Made by a program: the position numbers and the translations under genes | Assembly: GCA_910585615.1 (NCBI GenBank) | Contig: CAJUFO010000051.1 | Location: 1-31,983 of the forward strand | Direction of reading: 5' to 3' | Source: an uncultured Acetatifactor sp. | GTDB lineage: Bacteria > Bacillota > Clostridia > Lachnospirales > Lachnospiraceae | Length of the DNA: 31,983 nt | Shown: one piece after another, positions 24,530 to 31,983 of the stretch | Position numbering within the stretch: position 1 is the stretch's first letter | How the letters are laid out: each line of letters begins with the position of its first letter | The notes under the pieces: model-generated | The model's database searches: none | Seen by the model: only the letters and a program-made list of their open reading frames with translations | Told to the model about the DNA's origin: nothing

Positions 24530-24548
24530 AAATATCGTACAGATATTT
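24530..24548 (+). promoter_or_regulatory. AT-rich dyad in the importer leader
   Basis: AAATATC (24530-24536) and GATATTT (24542-24548) are exact inverted repeats with a 5-base loop, about 115 bases downstream of the predicted start. Related GATATC sequence occurs again at 24569-24575. It could be an operator or leader hairpin. Confidence 0.35.
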
Positions 24549-24639
24549 TACAAAATACCGATATCATCTGTTCCCCTGGCACGGTTACGGACTACTGATG
24601 AATCAGACCCCAAAAAAGACCAAAAGGAGGAAAAGGAAA

Positions 24640-26325
24640 ATGAAGAAAAAACGGTTATTGGCGATGCTTTTGTCGGCAGTCCTCATGACAGGTGCCCTGA
24701 CAGGCTGCGGCGACACGGGCGGACAGACGTCATCCGACGGCAGCAGCAAGACAGAGAGCAGCGCTTCGGCATCGGAAGCGGAAGGTTCCGAAGAAGACGC
24801 AGAGCCATCGGGGGCTGAAGCACCAGATGTGTCAGAGGCAACAGACGCGGAATGGGATACAAGCAAGGAAGATACCATTACGCTCTGTGTCATCAACAAC
24901 TTCTACACGGCCGGAGAGAAGAAGCTGGCGGAAGAGTACATGAAGCTGCATCCGGAAACGAAGGTAGTGGTGGACGTCATTGCGGACAACGATTCGTACA
25001 TGACGAAGATGATGACATCCATGGAGGGAGACCGGAAGAACGCGCCGGATATCGTCCATGGCAATTTCTTGGCGGCGGCTACGACGGGAAACATGGAGGT
25101 GGCCGTCAGCAAGGGCTTCGTCTATGACATGACGGACATGCTGGATGAGGAGAACCCCTATAACAACGGAAAGGTCCGGGATGCTTTTGAGGAGAAGGAC
25201 CTGCAGGAGGCTTTTGACGGAAGCGGTGGTGTATGCCTTGGGTTCCTGCCTTTTGACCGGATTGGGTTCGCGCTGTATTATAACAAGACGATTCTGGACG
25301 GGCTGAGCCTGGAAGCTCCCACCACCTGGGAACAGCTGGTGGATGTCTGTGGCAAGCTGAAGGAAGCGGGATATAACGTACCCCTTTCAGCGGGACCTGA
25401 AACGTACCGTATGATTGCCACGCTTTCGGATGCGTTCTACAGGGGAACGATGGACACAGCAGCGTATCTGGCACAGCCTGGCGACGCAATCTGGAACGAG
25501 GAGACCATGTCTGCGAACGTAGATTTCGCATATGACGAAAGCAATCCCATGTGTGACAAATATCTGGTTCGCAGCACAGAGCGCCAGCTGAAGTACAAGA
25601 CCGAGAATTCCTATGACAACGAGACGAACCGTCAGATTCTTGATACCTTCTATCAGGTAGCACAGTACTTCCCGGACAACTGGATCGCGGCGGACAGCAC
25701 CCAGGCCATCACCGATTTTGAAAGCCAGATTTCGCCGCTTCTGTATCAGGCCAGCTTCAATGCGGGACTCATCCTGAGCGACACCAATGCCCTTCCCGAT
25801 GACATGAAGTTCGAGTGGGCCACGACACAGATTGAGCGCTTCGAGAATCCTCCGGAGGGTGCGGGAGAGCAGCTTCGCGGTCTGTGGGCCCTGGGAAATG
25901 CCATGAGCATCGTGGGGACGGAGGATGCGGATCATCTGGCCCGCATCAAGGATTTCTACAAGTTCTGGTATTCCAAGGACGGAGCAAAGATGTGCTTCGA
26001 AGAGACCTTGAACAATGGCAACTTCGTGCAGGGGCCCTGCATTATCAAGGGCGTTACGCTGGATCCGGAGCTGGAGCAGCTCCTTGCAGGATTTGAGACG
26101 GTTTCCTGTGCCGGATTCGAGGGCTTTTTGGGAATCGGAGAGACCTACCGGAGCGCGGATAAGCCTTTATACTATGATTACATGAACAAGTTCTGCAAGG
26201 GAGAAATCACCTCGGCGGAGTATCTCCAAGGCGTCGATCCGCTCTGTAAGAATTATGTGCAGGACATGATCGAAACCGGAGGATTCGATTTAGATCCCAC
26301 CACGCCAGACGAGCCGAAGGAGTGA
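24640..26325 (+). CDS. Extracellular solute-binding lipoprotein of a sugar ABC importer
   Basis: A 561-residue family 1 solute-binding protein. The signal peptide MKKKRLLAMLLSAVLMTGAL ends in lipobox LTGC with C23 as the lipid-anchored cysteine. A Ser/Glu-rich acidic linker (about 24-75) separates the anchor from the binding domain, which has the family phrase ADNDSYMTKMMTSMEGDRKN and APDIVHGN. At 561 residues it is longer than the usual 420-450. AGGAGG lies 9-10 bases before the ATG at 24640; upstream in-frame starts precede the signal peptide and are rejected. It feeds the two permeases encoded next. The convergent rhamnosidase gene suggests rhamnose-containing glycosides as ligand, which is inference. 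Confidence 0.92.
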   Translation: MKKKRLLAMLLSAVLMTGALTGCGDTGGQTSSDGSSKTESSASASEAEGSEEDAEPSGAEAPDVSEATDAEWDTSKEDTITLCVINNFYTAGEKKLAEEYMKLHPETKVVVDVIADNDSYMTKMMTSMEGDRKNAPDIVHGNFLAAATTGNMEVAVSKGFVYDMTDMLDEENPYNNGKVRDAFEEKDLQEAFDGSGGVCLGFLPFDRIGFALYYNKTILDGLSLEAPTTWEQLVDVCGKLKEAGYNVPLSAGPETYRMIATLSDAFYRGTMDTAAYLAQPGDAIWNEETMSANVDFAYDESNPMCDKYLVRSTERQLKYKTENSYDNETNRQILDTFYQVAQYFPDNWIAADSTQAITDFESQISPLLYQASFNAGLILSDTNALPDDMKFEWATTQIERFENPPEGAGEQLRGLWALGNAMSIVGTEDADHLARIKDFYKFWYSKDGAKMCFEETLNNGNFVQGPCIIKGVTLDPELEQLLAGFETVSCAGFEGFLGIGETYRSADKPLYYDYMNKFCKGEITSAEYLQGVDPLCKNYVQDMIETGGFDLDPTTPDEPKE

Positions 26326-26334
26326 TCTTATAGG

Positions 26335-26380
26335 GGGGAGGCCGGTACGGGCAGAGCGCTGTCCGCGGCTTCCCCTCTTT
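26335..26380 (+). terminator. Intra-operon hairpin after the binding-protein gene
   Basis: GGGGAGGCCG (26335-26344) pairs with CGGCTTCCCC (26366-26375), with one G-U pair, followed by a weak TCTTT. Such stems after a binding-protein gene often protect its mRNA or reduce downstream expression, giving more binding protein than permease. Confidence 0.5.
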
Positions 26381-26407
26381 CCATCCATGCAAGAAAGGAA
26401 GAAGCTT

Positions 26408-27283
26408 ATGAAGAGGTCTTTATTTTCAAGGATACTGCCTTATCTGTTCATCGCGCCTACCTTTGTGCTGATGGCGATTTTCTCATATTACGCCATTGGA
26501 AAGACTGTTTTGGATTCCTTCACGGATTCCGCTTTCGGAATGAAGAGCCACTGGCTGGGGCTGGACAATTATGTGCGGGCATTCCATGACGACATGTTCG
26601 TCACATCCTTCCGCAATCAGCTGATCATTACGGTGACCACAGTGTTCAACAGCATCTTTTTCCCGCTGGTGGCCGCGGAGCTGCTTTTCTTTGTGCGCAG
26701 CGAGCGGGTGGGAAAAATCGTGAAGATGGCTTTCGTCATCCCCATGCTGGTACCGGGGCTGGTAGTCACTTTGATGTGGAAATATCTGTACAATCCGAAT
26801 TTCGGCTTCAATACCCTATTGCGTGCGCTTGACTTGAGCGGCCTGACCAGGAACTGGCTGAACGATAGCTCTGTTGCATTAATTTGTGTAATACTGACTG
26901 GATTTCCGTTTATATCCGGAATGTATTTCCTGATTCTGCACAATGGACTGAACATGGTCAGCGGCGAACTGTATGAAGCTGCAATCATCGATGGAGCCAC
27001 CTCCATGCAGGTAGTCCGCTATATCCATGTGCCGAACCTGAAGCCTTATGTCAAAACAATCTTCACCTTGTCGCTGATTGGAAGCCTGTCCGGGTTCGGA
27101 CAGATTTATGCTATGACTGGCGGCGGTCCGGGATACGCTACAATGATACCGTCTCTATTGATGTACAAAGTGGCTTTCGGGGACGGCCAGTTTGGATATG
27201 CTTCCGCATTGGGCATGGTGATCATGCTGGTGATTGTGGTGCTGACGGTGGTCTCGAGAAAATTGCTGAAAACGGAGGAGTAG
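26408..27283 (+). CDS. Sugar ABC importer permease (MalF/UgpA-like)
   Basis: A 291-residue, six-helix inner-membrane permease. It begins RILPYLFIAPTFVLMAIFSY, typical of CUT1 first permeases. The cytoplasmic coupling motif that contacts the ATPase is EAAIIDGATSMQVVRYIHVP. AAGGAAG lies about 8 bases before the ATG at 26408; the alternative ATG at 26387 adds seven residues and has no clear site. No ATPase gene is encoded in the operon; CUT1 systems in Bacillota commonly share one MsmK-type ATPase encoded elsewhere. Confidence 0.92.
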   Translation: MKRSLFSRILPYLFIAPTFVLMAIFSYYAIGKTVLDSFTDSAFGMKSHWLGLDNYVRAFHDDMFVTSFRNQLIITVTTVFNSIFFPLVAAELLFFVRSERVGKIVKMAFVIPMLVPGLVVTLMWKYLYNPNFGFNTLLRALDLSGLTRNWLNDSSVALICVILTGFPFISGMYFLILHNGLNMVSGELYEAAIIDGATSMQVVRYIHVPNLKPYVKTIFTLSLIGSLSGFGQIYAMTGGGPGYATMIPSLLMYKVAFGDGQFGYASALGMVIMLVIVVLTVVSRKLLKTEE

Positions 27284-27286
27284 GAG

Positions 27287-28123
27287 ATGGGAAAGAAAAA
27301 AAGAATAACAATTGGGTCTGTGGTCCGGACGATCATACTTTTTCTGCTGGTGTTCCTCACCTTTTTTCCTCTGCTTCTGATGATCAATATGTCATTAAAA
27401 CAGAATGTCATGATTGCCAACGACTTTTTCGGGCTGCCCCGCACGATTTACTGGACGAATTATATGAAAGCGTTCCGTTTCATCTTTCGCCCGATTTTGA
27501 ATTCCCTGCTTGTGTGCGGCACTTCGCTGGTGGGGATACTGATGGTGGTTTCGCTCAGCGGCTATGCGTTCGGACGGATGAAATTCAAGGGGAAAAAGGT
27601 GCTGTATTCCATGGTGCTGGCGGTCATGATGATTCCCTATGCATTGACAATCATACCGAATTATGGCGTCGTGGTAAAGCTGGGACTCCTGAACTCGTTT
27701 TGGGCGCTGATCATCCCTTATATTTCGGGCCAGCAGATTTTCGGAATCATTTTGGCGGAGGCCTTTTTCCATGAAATGCCCGGTGAATTGTTTGAGGCGG
27801 CACGCATCGACGGCGCGGGCGACCTGCAGCAATTCCTGCGAATTGGCCTTCCCCTGTCTAAGCCGATTCTGATAACAGTGGGCATCCAGGTGGTAGTGGC
27901 CATGTACAATGACTATATGTGGCCCAGCGTGGTGATTACCGGGGGGGACGATGTGAAGACGTTCTGCCAGATTGTATTGAACAATGCCGCGGGAAAGGGA
28001 AGCAGTGACCTTGGGCTGATTACAGCGGCATTCATCCTGGGGACGATTCCGCTCTTAATCATTACCCAGAGCTGCCTGAAGTACTATATCCAGGGCATGA
28101 TGGTAGGGGCTGTGAAAGGCTAG
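27287..28123 (+). CDS. Sugar ABC importer permease (MalG/UgpE-like)
   Basis: A 278-residue, six-helix permease that dimerises with the preceding gene's product. The coupling motif reads EAARIDGAGDLQQFLRIGLP, and the family C-terminus QGMMVGAVKG is intact. AGGAG lies just before the ATG, 4 bases after the upstream stop, so the genes are tightly coupled. The operon ends at the terminator at 28157-28222. Confidence 0.93.
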   Translation: MGKKKRITIGSVVRTIILFLLVFLTFFPLLLMINMSLKQNVMIANDFFGLPRTIYWTNYMKAFRFIFRPILNSLLVCGTSLVGILMVVSLSGYAFGRMKFKGKKVLYSMVLAVMMIPYALTIIPNYGVVVKLGLLNSFWALIIPYISGQQIFGIILAEAFFHEMPGELFEAARIDGAGDLQQFLRIGLPLSKPILITVGIQVVVAMYNDYMWPSVVITGGDDVKTFCQIVLNNAAGKGSSDLGLITAAFILGTIPLLIITQSCLKYYIQGMMVGAVKG

Positions 28124-28156
28124 GAAAGTATCTGGCTGCGCAGAAATGCCATGCAG

Positions 28157-28222
28157 GGAACCGGCCGCGCCGGGCAGACGGGCAATCGCCCTCTGCACTG
28201 TCTGACGCGGCCGGTTCCTTTC
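28157..28222. terminator. Bidirectional terminator between convergent operons
   Basis: GGAACCGGCCGCG (28157-28169) and CGCGGCCGGTTCC (28206-28218) form a perfect 13-bp stem with an inner stem-prone loop, followed by TTTCT on the plus strand. It lies between the permease stop (28123) and the rhamnosidase stop (28225), so it can serve both. Confidence 0.8.
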
Positions 28223-28224
28223 TG

Positions 28225-30765
28225 TCATATCAGACTGTAGGTGCCGCTCTTCAGGGAATGTTTGATAAAGGCACCGTTCTTCTGGGGAACGAAGACCTCC
28301 GCCTCCGTGTTGGGGGGCACTGTCACGATGAAATGGCTTCCAAGCCCATAATCCACCAAAATCTCTCCGTACACTGTTTCCACTCTTCCTTTTGCCCAGG
28401 AAACCATGGGCGAGGCCACGGGCTTTACTGTGAAGGTCCTGTAGCCAGGGGAAGCCTTTTTCACGCCCAGCACGTCCTCATAGAACCACAGCGCAAACCC
28501 TCCTTTGAAGGGGTGGTTCAGCGACTGGTCGTGGCAGGACAGCTCAAAGGTTTCCCACAGAGTGGTGGCGCCCCTGTCGATCTGTGCGCCGAATGACGGG
28601 TAGGTCCTGCTGTTCAGCGTCTTCTCCAGCACCTCAAAATAGCCGAATTCCGAGAGCAGTTTGTAGATATAGCGCTGTCCGATATGCCCGCAGGTCACAT
28701 GGTATCCATGATTTATGATGTCCTGGGCACACCAGGCGGCCATGGCGGCTTTTTGTCCTTCCGGATATAGGCCCAGCTCCGCGCAGAAGGATGTCAAGGT
28801 CTGGGTTTTGTAGCAGTGCTGTTCCGCATCATAGAATTTTTCCAGGAATACTGTCTTCAGCTTCTCTGCTGTGGAGCCATAACGTTCCGTATCCGCTTCT
28901 TTTCCCAGGAGACGGGCACTCCCTTCCATAATCCGAAGGCTCAGATAATAGTAAGCCGTAGACGTCTCGGTGAATTGGGCTGCGGAATCATAGCCATAGG
29001 GAGCGCACCAGTCCGCCAGCTTGTAGGGGTGGTCGTTCTGGATGCCGCCCGTGGTATTGGATTCCATGTAAGCGGTATAGGCGGCCATCTCGTCATAATA
29101 TTTTTCCAGGACGGAGCGGCAGCCATATGCCTGATAGCAGTTCCAGGGGATGGTCACCAGCGCGCTTCCCCAGGCAGGCACCGTATCCATGCAGGTGCGC
29201 TTTCCGGGAACCACATTATTGTACGCGCCGTTCTCCCTGTGGGCCGTGACGATATCGTCCACATATTTGTCCCAAAACTGCTGCGCGTCCCATATTACCA
29301 TGGAGGTGTCGGATATGATGTTGGCATCACCGGTCCAGCCGCCCTTCTCCCGGGCCGGACAGTCCGTAGGGATACCGTGAATATTGGAGGTGAAGGTATT
29401 GAGGAACATTTCCTGGAGCTGATTCAGGATAGGCATGCCGCAGCAAAAATCCGCTTTCCTCCTCAGGTCCGTGTGCACCTTTAGGCCGGTCAGGGTCTGG
29501 GCCGTCACCTCCGCGTGCGCCCCGGTCAGCTCCACATACCGGAAACCGAAATAGGTGAATTTCGGCTCCCAGACGATTTCGCCGGTTCTGCCGAAGATAT
29601 AGCGCAGCGTCTGTACGCCACGGATGTGGAACACGCCGCTGCTGTCCACATCCAGCAAGCCGTCTTCCGTGACGGCCTCCCCGAAGCGGAGCGTTACCTC
29701 GTTGCCGGGGGTGCCAAAGACGGCGAGTCGGATGTATCCCGCGAAATTCTTTCCCATGTCAAATATATAGACGCCGTCCTGAGGCTTATTCACGGCAATG
29801 GGCTTCAGCTCCTCGGTCACCCGGATCGGCGGCATCTGTAATGGAGCCAGGCGCCCCTTGGGCGCATTGTCGGGCACGGCCGCCGACCAGCCGTCCTCCC
29901 GATAGCCATAGCAGTCCCAGCCAGCCTGCTCCAACCGCCCGTCCCAGGTCTCTCCCACATAGACATTGTTCATGGTAATCGGGGATTCACACACTTTCCA
30001 GCCGCAGTCCGAAACCACATGCTGCCGAACGCCGCTTTTATAAGTAATCTCAAGCTGCAGCAGCAGGCAGGGGGCTCCATAGATGCCGCCTCCTTCCATA
30101 AGCTGGGACTGATGATACCAGCCGTCGCCCAGCACGACTCCCAGCGCATTGCCTCCATTCCGAAGCTGTCCGGTGACATCGTAGGCTGTGTAGAGGATTT
30201 TCTGGGGGAATTCTGTGATGGCGGGATCCAGCACATGGTCCCCTACCTTCTGTCCGTTCAGCGTCAGCTCATAGAAGCCCAGGCCGCAAATATATATCTT
30301 TGCCTGTACCACCTGGCTGCAGACGAGAAATTCCCGGCGATACTGCATGGCCCAGTTGCTCTTGTAGCGGGAGCCTGCGCCAATCCACTGACCTTTCCAA
30401 TCCGCCTGGTGCAGAAGGCCGGTTTCAAACCAATCTCCCTGGGAACTGTACATTATGCCGTCCTGATTCCGGACATCCACGGCCCACCAGTAGCGGGTGG
30501 AGCTTTGCAGCGTGGCGGGAAGCTCGATATCCACACATAGGTCCGACAGCACATCGCCGCTGCACCAGACATCCGCCTCCGCCAGCTTTTCACGGCAGGA
30601 CGCTACGCGAATCCGATAAGCGGTCTGCATATATCCGTCCGGGACATCCGCAATCCTCCAGGAAAGGCGCGGCTTCTGTTCCACAGCAATGGGATTGCGC
30701 TGGGTGTCGCAGTATTGGATGATGGAAGCTTTGTGGGGCAGTTTGTCATTCTGTGTCAGGCTCAT
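28225..30765 (-). CDS. GH78 alpha-L-rhamnosidase
   Basis: An 846-residue glycosidase that would release L-rhamnose from plant glycosides, pectins or polysaccharides. Domain order is a fibronectin-like N-terminal region (about 20-115), a beta-sandwich/carbohydrate-binding region (about 125-310), a GH78 beta domain (about 315-430), the (alpha/alpha)6 catalytic barrel (about 435-775) and a C-terminal beta domain. The signature TDCPAREKGGWTGD is at 467-480, with E473 the likely general acid region, and LWETFE near 755 carries the second catalytic Glu. There is no signal peptide, so it acts in the cytoplasm on imported oligosaccharides. AAGGAG lies 7 bases before the ATG. It converges with the ABC importer. 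Confidence 0.93.
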   Translation of the reverse strand: MSLTQNDKLPHKASIIQYCDTQRNPIAVEQKPRLSWRIADVPDGYMQTAYRIRVASCREKLAEADVWCSGDVLSDLCVDIELPATLQSSTRYWWAVDVRNQDGIMYSSQGDWFETGLLHQADWKGQWIGAGSRYKSNWAMQYRREFLVCSQVVQAKIYICGLGFYELTLNGQKVGDHVLDPAITEFPQKILYTAYDVTGQLRNGGNALGVVLGDGWYHQSQLMEGGGIYGAPCLLLQLEITYKSGVRQHVVSDCGWKVCESPITMNNVYVGETWDGRLEQAGWDCYGYREDGWSAAVPDNAPKGRLAPLQMPPIRVTEELKPIAVNKPQDGVYIFDMGKNFAGYIRLAVFGTPGNEVTLRFGEAVTEDGLLDVDSSGVFHIRGVQTLRYIFGRTGEIVWEPKFTYFGFRYVELTGAHAEVTAQTLTGLKVHTDLRRKADFCCGMPILNQLQEMFLNTFTSNIHGIPTDCPAREKGGWTGDANIISDTSMVIWDAQQFWDKYVDDIVTAHRENGAYNNVVPGKRTCMDTVPAWGSALVTIPWNCYQAYGCRSVLEKYYDEMAAYTAYMESNTTGGIQNDHPYKLADWCAPYGYDSAAQFTETSTAYYYLSLRIMEGSARLLGKEADTERYGSTAEKLKTVFLEKFYDAEQHCYKTQTLTSFCAELGLYPEGQKAAMAAWCAQDIINHGYHVTCGHIGQRYIYKLLSEFGYFEVLEKTLNSRTYPSFGAQIDRGATTLWETFELSCHDQSLNHPFKGGFALWFYEDVLGVKKASPGYRTFTVKPVASPMVSWAKGRVETVYGEILVDYGLGSHFIVTVPPNTEAEVFVPQKNGAFIKHSLKSGTYSLI

Positions 30766-30834
30766 GTTCTCTCTCCTTTTCTGTCATGCACGGTATTGTA
30801 TGCATAAACATGTTTTTTTCATAAGGATAGCCAT

Positions 30835-30862
30835 ATATGCTGCCTATGAGGCAACAGCATAT
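30835..30862 (-). promoter_or_regulatory. Dyad in the rhamnosidase leader
   Basis: ATATGCTGCC (30835-30844) and GGCAACAGCATAT (30850-30862) form an imperfect inverted repeat downstream of the proposed -10. It may be an operator or a leader hairpin for the rhamnosidase gene. Confidence 0.35.
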
Positions 30863-30883
30863 CATTCAATATGGCTTATTTTC

Positions 30884-30912
30884 ATCCTAACACTCTGGCC
30901 CCAAAAAGTCAA
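30884..30912 (-). promoter_or_regulatory. Promoter of the rhamnosidase gene
   Basis: On the minus strand TTGACT (30912-30907), a 17-base spacer and TAGGAT (30889-30884) give a good match, with a leader of about 110 bases. Confidence 0.55.
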
Positions 30913-30938
30913 ATATCTTTACTATTGTGCGGCTCCAA

Positions 30939-30977
30939 AAAAGATTGCAGGCGAACTTGCTCGCTCTGCAATCTTTT
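30939..30977 (-). terminator. Terminator of the surface-protein gene
   Basis: AAAAGATTGCAG and CTGCAATCTTTT (30939-30950 and 30966-30977) form a perfect 12-bp stem with inner GCGA/TCGC pairing. The minus-strand read ends in TTTTTT, 12 bases beyond the stop of the surface-protein gene. Confidence 0.85.
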
Positions 30978-30988
30978 CTTGGCAGGAA

Positions 30989-31983
30989 TCAGCGGATGCC
31001 TTCTTTATCTACTTTCCTTTGAATTAGGCGGGTTATGGCTCCCACCGCTGCCAATCCTGCCGCTCCAATCAGAAGCATCCACACCAAATTCGGGTGGTTT
31101 CCTTCAGACCGCGGTTCGCCACTGCCGGATTCATTGGCCGCGGGGCCGAATTCACCGGTCCTGGGTGAGAGGGATTCTATCTTCTGCGAGGTGTTAGCGG
31201 CCGTGGATTCGTCGCTGTCTCCGGAGGAACTCTCGCCGGTGCTTTCGTCGGTGGCTTTTTTGTTAACTACAATAATATAATCAGATGCGTGTGTAAATGT
31301 CAGTTTCGTGATGCCGTCGTCGTTTATCTGGTGGCCGGTGACAAATTCAAGCCTGCCAGCACCTTCGTTATAATAGAAAAGGTTCGCGTACAAGCCCGCA
31401 TGAGCCTGCCCCACATTGATGTTAAGGACGGCGCTGTAGCCGAAATCGCCGCTGTGGGCCAGGCTGAGCTGTATCGTCGGGCGGTCTCCGGCCACTTGGC
31501 TCACGAGGTTCTGTGGAATGTGGGATGTTCCGGTCCGCACGGAAAGGTCCACATCATTTGCATGGTCTGCCGTCACATCCCGACCGTTCACAGTCCAGAT
31601 GATTCCGTCTCCCATGTTGAAGGAAATGGTGACGTCCTGTCCTTTCATGCTGTCAAGCACATCGCCGGGCACAACGGATGCGCCATTCATGTCTACATTG
31701 ATCTGCGTACCGGCGGAAGCGTTCGCAGCCTCGTCCTTGATAGCCGTCCAGCCTTCCTTGCCGGATTCACCGGAGATGGAGGGGACCATGGAGGGCGGCG
31801 TGGGGGTAGGGGCAATGGGGGCCTGTGTAGGTGCAGGCGATGGCGTGGAATCCGGCGCCTGTGTGGGTGCCGGTGATGCCGTGGAGTCCGGTGTCGTCGT
31901 GGGTGCCGGCGTCGCCGTAGGCTCCGGTGCCTGTGTGGGTGCCGGTGATGCCGTGGAGTCCGGTGTCGTCGTGGGTGCCGGCG
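30989..31983 (-). CDS. Cell-surface protein with Pro/Thr repeats and sortase-like C-terminus (partial)
   Basis: 331 C-terminal codons are visible; the gene continues beyond the window. From N to C: a Pro/Thr/Ala-rich stalk (PAPTTTPDSTASPAPTQAPE repeated) encoded at about 31790-31983; a beta-rich domain of about 130 residues (GTQINVDMNG, ITKLTFTHASDYIIV) resembling repeats in Clostridia adhesins; a Ser/Glu-rich linker; SPRTGEFGP; and a hydrophobic segment LVWMLLIGAAGLAAVGAITRLI followed by a basic tail QRKVDKEGIR. SPRTG resembles the (S/P)PxTG signal of class B sortases, but about 25 residues separate it from the helix, longer than usual, so membrane anchoring without sorting is also possible. 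No start is visible. Confidence 0.75.
   Translation of the reverse strand, partial: PAPTTTPDSTASPAPTQAPEPTATPAPTTTPDSTASPAPTQAPDSTPSPAPTQAPIAPTPTPPSMVPSISGESGKEGWTAIKDEAANASAGTQINVDMNGASVVPGDVLDSMKGQDVTISFNMGDGIIWTVNGRDVTADHANDVDLSVRTGTSHIPQNLVSQVAGDRPTIQLSLAHSGDFGYSAVLNINVGQAHAGLYANLFYYNEGAGRLEFVTGHQINDDGITKLTFTHASDYIIVVNKKATDESTGESSSGDSDESTAANTSQKIESLSPRTGEFGPAANESGSGEPRSEGNHPNLVWMLLIGAAGLAAVGAITRLIQRKVDKEGIR
31861..31983 (-). repeat. 72-bp tandem repeat encoding a Pro/Thr stalk
   Basis: A 72-base unit begins at 31861 (plus orientation gtgtgggtgccggtgatgcc) and again at 31933, exact over the 51 bases visible of the second copy. A degenerate partial copy lies at about 31818-31860. It encodes 24 residues per unit. 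The array reaches the window edge, so copy number is unknown. Confidence 0.85.

Overview
The window looks like chromosome of a fairly GC-rich Lachnospiraceae-type gut Clostridium (Bacillota). I infer this from gene content and style: strong AGGAGG ribosome-binding sites, a LytTR regulator beside an ABC-FtsX exporter, a Cut-type (MalFG-like) sugar ABC importer, GH78 and GH3 glycosidases, a DUF1848 protein and a sortase-type surface protein. No species can be named from sequence alone. I saw no rRNA, tRNA, CRISPR array, transposase or phage gene.

Layout. 1-1790: the last codons of an ABC exporter, then a decayed methyl-accepting chemotaxis protein (two frame changes and a lost sensor region) with an intact promoter and terminator. 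1848-5804: a LytTR response regulator without a kinase, then an ABC ATPase and FtsX-type permease. The 157 bp gap between them holds a 21-bp-period direct repeat, a promoter and a 24-bp perfect palindrome, which reads as a compact control region. 5920-12152: a LacI-type repressor facing away from a possible catabolic set: a broken AtuA-like gene, an AtuA ferredoxin-fold protein, a CaiB/BaiF CoA-transferase, a type-B carboxylesterase and a Gfo/Idh/MocA oxidoreductase. 12260-15179: a GNAT acetyltransferase, a variant nucleoside hydrolase and a convergent MATE exporter.

15357-21273: truA, then the two halves of a heterodimeric ABC exporter with complementary degenerate ATP sites, then a membrane-bound XRE regulator. 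The exporter halves are separated by 329 bp of nested palindromes and a 35-bp tandem repeat. 21436-24198: a DUF1848 protein with a C-terminal Cx3Cx2C motif, an amidohydrolase, and a 5'-truncated, twice-frameshifted GH3 remnant. 24380-28222: a sugar ABC importer operon (lipoprotein plus two permeases) with a strong promoter and long leader, ending in a bidirectional terminator shared with a convergent cytoplasmic GH78 alpha-L-rhamnosidase. 30989-31983: the 3' part of a Pro/Thr-repeat surface protein running off the window.

Three separate genes are visibly broken while their neighbours are intact. The most interesting non-coding structure lies at 2593-2690, 7763-7880 and 17938-18255. All functional assignments come from motifs read by eye; no database search was run.
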